Source of the DNA: Bacillota bacterium
GTDB taxonomy: Bacteria; Bacillota; Tb-RUG-66
NCBI GenBank assembly: GCA_016288255.1
Contig: JAEEYS010000088.1
Coordinates: forward strand, 1-10,549
DNA: 10,549 nucleotides
Reading direction: 5' to 3'
This document shows, piece by piece, positions 8,050-10,549 of the stretch (the stretch's first letter is position 1; every line of letters starts with the position of its first letter). The notes under the pieces were generated by a model, which saw nothing but the letters and a program-made list of their open reading frames with translations, was not told the origin of the DNA and made no database searches. A program made the translations under genes and the position numbers.

Positions 8050-8076
8050 ATTCTACAAAAATCTTTATTTTCCTCC
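8050..8076 (-). promoter_or_regulatory. Sigma-H (Spo0H)-type promoter of spoVG
   Basis: The minus strand reads GGAGGAAAA (8068-8076), an 11-nt spacer, then GTAGAAT (8050-8056). This meets every position of the Bacillus sigma-H consensus RNAGGAWWW-N11/12-RNNGAAT. No TTGACA-like hexamer stands 17 nt ahead of TAGAAT, so a sigma-A reading is poor. Predicted start near 8043, giving a leader of about 34 nt before ATG 8009. spoVG is a classic sigma-H target in B. subtilis, so position and sequence agree. Confidence 0.82.
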
Positions 8077-8143
8077 TTTTTCCCTGAATTTTTGCATCTT
8101 CGTCTCGTGCCTGACGCCACACATGAAATCGGAACAGACCGTG

Positions 8144-8980
8144 CTATGCCTTTTTCCTTTTCGGTATGTTCGGTATAATACGAGCAGCTTTGCTTTTCGT
8201 ATCAATGGATTCTAATGTGAGGAGTGAAAAATATTCTTCGATCACTTTTTCCTCCGGCTCTTTTGTCGCCATCATCACGCCTGTCCCGGCCAAATGACTG
8301 TTGAACTGCTCCACTAACATCTTCACACCGCTTGCGGTCCCGCCCGCTTTCATAAAATCATCAATAAACAATACTTCCGAACCCGGAAGAATGGAGTGCA
8401 TGGGAAGACTCATATTATAGATCCTTCCCGTAGAGCCGGAAAGATAATTGATACTGACGGAAGGCCCTTCCGTCACTTTGTTTTCTTTCCGGATCACCAC
8501 CAGGGGCACATGAAAATATTTTGCTGTCATCAGCGCGATGGGGATCCCTTTTGTTTCCATGGTGACCACTATATCGATCTTCTTGTTTTTAAACGTTTGG
8601 AAAAAAAGTTTTCCCATTTGTTCCGCATAATAAGGATCAAAAATGATATCCGTTGTGTTTAAAAACCCACCCGGCATGATGCGGCTTTCTTTCATCAATT
8701 CTTCCGCCAGGGAGCCGACAAAATCGGCCTCTTCTTCTTCGGGCATGGTGAACTGATATTTAAATCCTCCCGAAGCGCCGGAAATAGACTCTACTTTTCC
8801 AAACTCTCTGGATTGTAAGAACGCATCGATCAGATCCACATCTTCACTGATGGTCGATTTGGCAAGATCAAAATAAGACTGGATATATTTGATATTAAAC
8901 TGCTGTCCCGGATTTTCTAGGAACAGCTTGGTCAAAAACAAAAGACGTTCCGATCGTTCCTGCGAAATATTCTTTTTCAT
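8144..8980 (-). CDS. purR: PRPP-responsive purine operon repressor PurR (Bacillus type)
   Basis: A transcription factor that represses purine biosynthesis and transport genes, with DNA binding relieved by PRPP; cytoplasmic dimer. It is not related to the LacI-family PurR of E. coli. 278 aa, close to the B. subtilis protein (285). Residues 1-75 form the winged-helix DNA-binding domain (RSERLLFLTKLFLENPGQQF, then YFDLAKSTISEDVDLI as the likely recognition helix). From about 80 a type I phosphoribosyltransferase-like domain follows, with VVTMETKGIPIAL (138-150) and the PRPP loop VLFIDDFMKAGGT (203-215). The C-terminal tail is basic (PKRKKA). ATG at 8980 is preceded by AAGGCGGTG, near-ideal, 4 nt upstream. 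Divergent from murC; spoVG follows 134 nt downstream, with no obvious terminator between. Confidence 0.96.
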   Translation of the reverse strand: MKKNISQERSERLLFLTKLFLENPGQQFNIKYIQSYFDLAKSTISEDVDLIDAFLQSREFGKVESISGASGGFKYQFTMPEEEEADFVGSLAEELMKESRIMPGGFLNTTDIIFDPYYAEQMGKLFFQTFKNKKIDIVVTMETKGIPIALMTAKYFHVPLVVIRKENKVTEGPSVSINYLSGSTGRIYNMSLPMHSILPGSEVLFIDDFMKAGGTASGVKMLVEQFNSHLAGTGVMMATKEPEEKVIEEYFSLLTLESIDTKSKAARIIPNIPKRKKA

Positions 8981-9006
8981 GTGACACCGCCTTATTATTT
9001 TACAAA

Positions 9007-9015
9007 ATCATAACA
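9007..9015 (-). promoter_or_regulatory. Possible extended -10 promoter of purR
   Basis: The minus strand reads TGTTATGAT: a TGn extension followed by TATGAT, 5 of 6 matches to TATAAT. There is no good -35 at 16-18 nt. Transcription would start near 9000, some 20 nt before the purR ATG. Tentative. Confidence 0.35.
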
Positions 9016-9112
9016 AACAGATAAACAACGTTCCTTTGAAAAATCGTAAAAAAACCAATTCTTCTTACTGCTATTTTACCGTATTTTTTCTATTTAGACG
9101 ACTGTTTTTTGC

Positions 9113-9149
9113 AATATCGAGGCAATTATGTAACTTTTTTCTCGATATT
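9113..9149. repeat. 9-bp inverted repeat upstream of murC
   Basis: AATATCGAG (9113-9121) and CTCGATATT (9141-9149) are a perfect 9-bp dyad with a 19-nt spacer. No U-tract follows in either direction and the stem is AT-rich, so a terminator is unlikely. The spacer contains the first copy of the direct repeat. It looks more like a protein-binding dyad than an RNA structure. Confidence 0.6.
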
Positions 9150-9173
9150 AAAGCTAATTATGTAACTTTTTTT
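9124..9173. repeat. Tandem direct repeat AATTATGTAACTTTTTT, two copies 32 nt apart
   Basis: The 17-mer occurs exactly at 9124-9140 and again at 9156-9172. The preceding bases are similar too (GGC- versus AGCT). The 32-nt period is about three helical turns, so both copies face the same side of the DNA. They end about 20 nt before the murC -35 and lie upstream of purR, a usual place for operator or activator sites. I do not recognise the motif. Confidence 0.7.
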
Positions 9174-9193
9174 ACAATATTACAACTAAAGTT

Positions 9194-9221
9194 TTTACTA
9201 TTTTCATTTTTCTGTTATAAT
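9194..9221 (+). promoter_or_regulatory. Sigma-A-type extended -10 promoter of murC
   Basis: TGTTATAAT gives a perfect -10 TATAAT (9216-9221) with a TGn extension (9213-9215). TTTACT (9194-9199) stands 16 nt upstream and matches TTGACA at 4 of 6 positions. Transcription should begin near 9228, leaving a leader of about 47 nt before the murC ATG. Confidence 0.72.
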
Positions 9222-9274
9222 TTAACTTAGATTGATGAAACCTATGGCAAGAGCATTTTTTAGGAGTGAAGAAA

Positions 9275-10549
9275 ATGACTGTGGATTTGAAAAAAATAAA
9301 GAAGGTCCATTTTGTGGGAATCGGCGGCGCCGGCATGAGCAGCCTTGCCTATATCCTGCACCACAACGGACATTTTGTGACCGGATCGGACATCAGAGAA
9401 TCCGAAACGGTAGAACGATTGAGAAATGATAATATATTGATATATATCGGACACAGCAGGGACAATGTGGCAGAAGACGTGGATATGATCGTGTATACCG
9501 CTGCCGTCAAAAAAGACAACGCGGAACTAATGGAAGGCGAAAGACGGGGGATCCCTCTTTTGGAACGGTCCGATCTTTTGGGGATCGTGATGAAAAGCTA
9601 TCCCAGAAGCATCGCTATTTCCGGTACCCATGGCAAGACCACGACCACTTCCATGATCTCCGTGATCTTAGACGAAGCGGGATACGATCCCACCATTTTG
9701 ATCGGCGGCGATGTGGACGCGTTCCACGGCAACGTCAAATTAGGCCGCAGCGATTATTTCGTAACAGAAGCCTGCGAATATGTCGGCTCCTTCTTAAAGC
9801 TGCATCCTTTCGTCGCGTCTATTTTAAACATCGACAAAGACCATTTGGATTATTACAAGACCATGGAAAATGTGGTAAAAGCCTTCCAGTCTTTTGCACA
9901 TTTGATCCAGGAAGACGGCCTTTTGGTATTGCACGCGGACAACGATTATGTGGATGCCATCACAAAAGACCTCAAATGTAAAGTCGTTTTGTTCGGCGCC
10001 GGTGAAAACGCCAATTATCGGGCGGATCATATCACCTTCAATCAGCTGGGATTCCCGGAATTTGACGTTATCCGAGACGGAGAGATCGTTTCCCGCGCCA
10101 AATTGCAGGTGCCGGGACTGCACAATATCAACAACGCTTTGGCTGCTATCGCCATGGCGGATTTTTTGGGTGTTCCCGTTGAAACCTCCGCCAAAGCGCT
10201 GGAATCCTTCAAAGGCGCTCACAGAAGATTCGAACAAAAAGGCACCGTCAATAACGTGACCATCGTGGACGACTACGCGCATCATCCCACAGAGATCATG
10301 GCCACATTAAAAGCCGCCAGCAACATGGCGCACAATCGGATCTGGTGTGTGTTCCAACCGCATCTTTTCAGCAGGACAAAAGAACTCCTAAATGAATTTT
10401 CTCAAGCCTTTGATATGGCTGACAAGGTCATCATCACCGATATCTATCCCGCCCGGGAAGAAGACTTTGGACTGGTCAGTTCCAAAGACCTGGTCGATAA
10501 GATGGAATCCGGCAAACCGGATGTCACCTATATCCCCAAATTTTTTGAC
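9275..10549 (+). CDS. murC: UDP-N-acetylmuramate--L-alanine ligase, 3' end cut by window
   Basis: ATP-dependent ligase that adds L-alanine to UDP-MurNAc, the first step in building the peptidoglycan stem peptide; cytoplasmic. 425 codons are present and the frame is open to the last base; family members are about 450-470 aa, so a few tens of residues are missing. Motifs in order: N-terminal UDP-binding VHFVGIGGAGMSSLAYIL (11-28), ATP-binding SGTHGKTTT (116-124), NIDKDHLDYY (185-194), GLHNINNALAAIA in the central domain, DDYAHHPTEI (332-341) and VFQPHLFSRT in the C-terminal domain. ATG at 9275 has AGGAG (9262-9266) 8 nt upstream. Transcribed divergently from purR from its own extended -10 promoter. 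No frameshift or missing residue is seen in the part present. Confidence 0.98.
   Translation, partial: MTVDLKKIKKVHFVGIGGAGMSSLAYILHHNGHFVTGSDIRESETVERLRNDNILIYIGHSRDNVAEDVDMIVYTAAVKKDNAELMEGERRGIPLLERSDLLGIVMKSYPRSIAISGTHGKTTTTSMISVILDEAGYDPTILIGGDVDAFHGNVKLGRSDYFVTEACEYVGSFLKLHPFVASILNIDKDHLDYYKTMENVVKAFQSFAHLIQEDGLLVLHADNDYVDAITKDLKCKVVLFGAGENANYRADHITFNQLGFPEFDVIRDGEIVSRAKLQVPGLHNINNALAAIAMADFLGVPVETSAKALESFKGAHRRFEQKGTVNNVTIVDDYAHHPTEIMATLKAASNMAHNRIWCVFQPHLFSRTKELLNEFSQAFDMADKVIITDIYPAREEDFGLVSSKDLVDKMESGKPDVTYIPKFFD

Larger units (their letters stand above)
8981..9274. other. Divergent regulatory region between purR and murC
   Basis: An AT-rich 294-base gap holding the starts of both transcripts. 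On the purR side is a possible extended -10; on the murC side a clear extended -10 promoter. Between them, at 9113-9173, lie a dyad and a 32-nt-period direct repeat, described separately. I found no CCGAAC core of the Bacillus PurBox on either strand, so PurR autoregulation is not supported. Bases about 9020-9110 show nothing recognisable. Confidence 0.6.

Noticed and set aside
8077..8143. A terminator for purR in the purR-spoVG gap.
   Set aside because: I could find only short, poorly paired arms (such as GTCT/AGAC) and no stem followed by U residues, so purR transcripts may read into spoVG.
9113..9149. The 9-bp dyad as a bidirectional terminator.
   Set aside because: There is no U-tract after the stem in either direction, and both flanking genes begin here and do not end here.
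9113..9173. The repeats upstream of murC as a miniature CRISPR array.
   Set aside because: Only two copies of 17 nt with a 15-nt gap, no longer repeat and no cas genes nearby.
9235..9429. A short plus-strand frame starting at ATG 9235 in the murC leader and overlapping murC out of frame, as a possible leader peptide.
   Set aside because: No ribosome binding site precedes it and it carries on deep inside murC; the AGGAG at 9262 serves the murC ATG.
1..10549. A novel defence, mobile or biosynthetic system anywhere in the window.
   Set aside because: All long coding space is taken by eight recognisable conserved genes, the gaps are short and regulatory, and I saw no transposase, integrase, toxin-antitoxin pair, tRNA or attachment site.

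Overview
This window is a conserved housekeeping block from a low-to-moderate-GC Firmicute, most likely a spore-forming member of the Clostridia (Eubacteriales). The evidence is the gene order murC / purR - spoVG - glmU - prs - pth - mfd - prsA, strong AGGAGG-type ribosome binding sites, a PRPP-responsive Bacillus-type PurR, and an apparently perfect sigma-H promoter in front of spoVG. I cannot place it to genus from sequence alone.

Layout: seven genes lie on the minus strand and one on the plus strand. Reading leftward from the divergent intergenic region at 8981-9274: purR (8144-8980), then spoVG (7746-8009) with its own sigma-H-type promoter and a hairpin terminator. A sigma-A-type promoter at 7539-7567 follows, and starts a tightly packed run of glmU, prs, pth, mfd and a prsA-like foldase lipoprotein that leaves the window at base 1. 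Gaps in this run are about 20-35 nt, except for a 104-nt gap with two hairpins between pth and mfd. To the right, murC runs on the plus strand from 9275 and is cut by the window end after 425 codons.

Functional themes: GlmU makes UDP-GlcNAc and MurC adds L-alanine to UDP-MurNAc, so both feed peptidoglycan precursor synthesis. Prs makes PRPP, which is the signal PurR reads when it controls purine genes. Pth recycles peptidyl-tRNA, Mfd couples transcription to DNA repair, and the PrsA-like protein folds exported proteins. SpoVG is an RNA/DNA-binding regulator classically tied to sporulation, septation and envelope control.

I found no mobile element, CRISPR array, tRNA, rRNA, defence system or novel gene cassette. 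The features most worth a second look are regulatory: the sigma-H promoter of spoVG, a 32-nt-period direct repeat combined with a 9-bp dyad between purR and murC, a possible attenuator hairpin ahead of mfd, and a marked excess of GATC sites. No stretch longer than 300 bases lacks a gene; the two largest gaps (7490-7745 and 8981-9274) are described as features.
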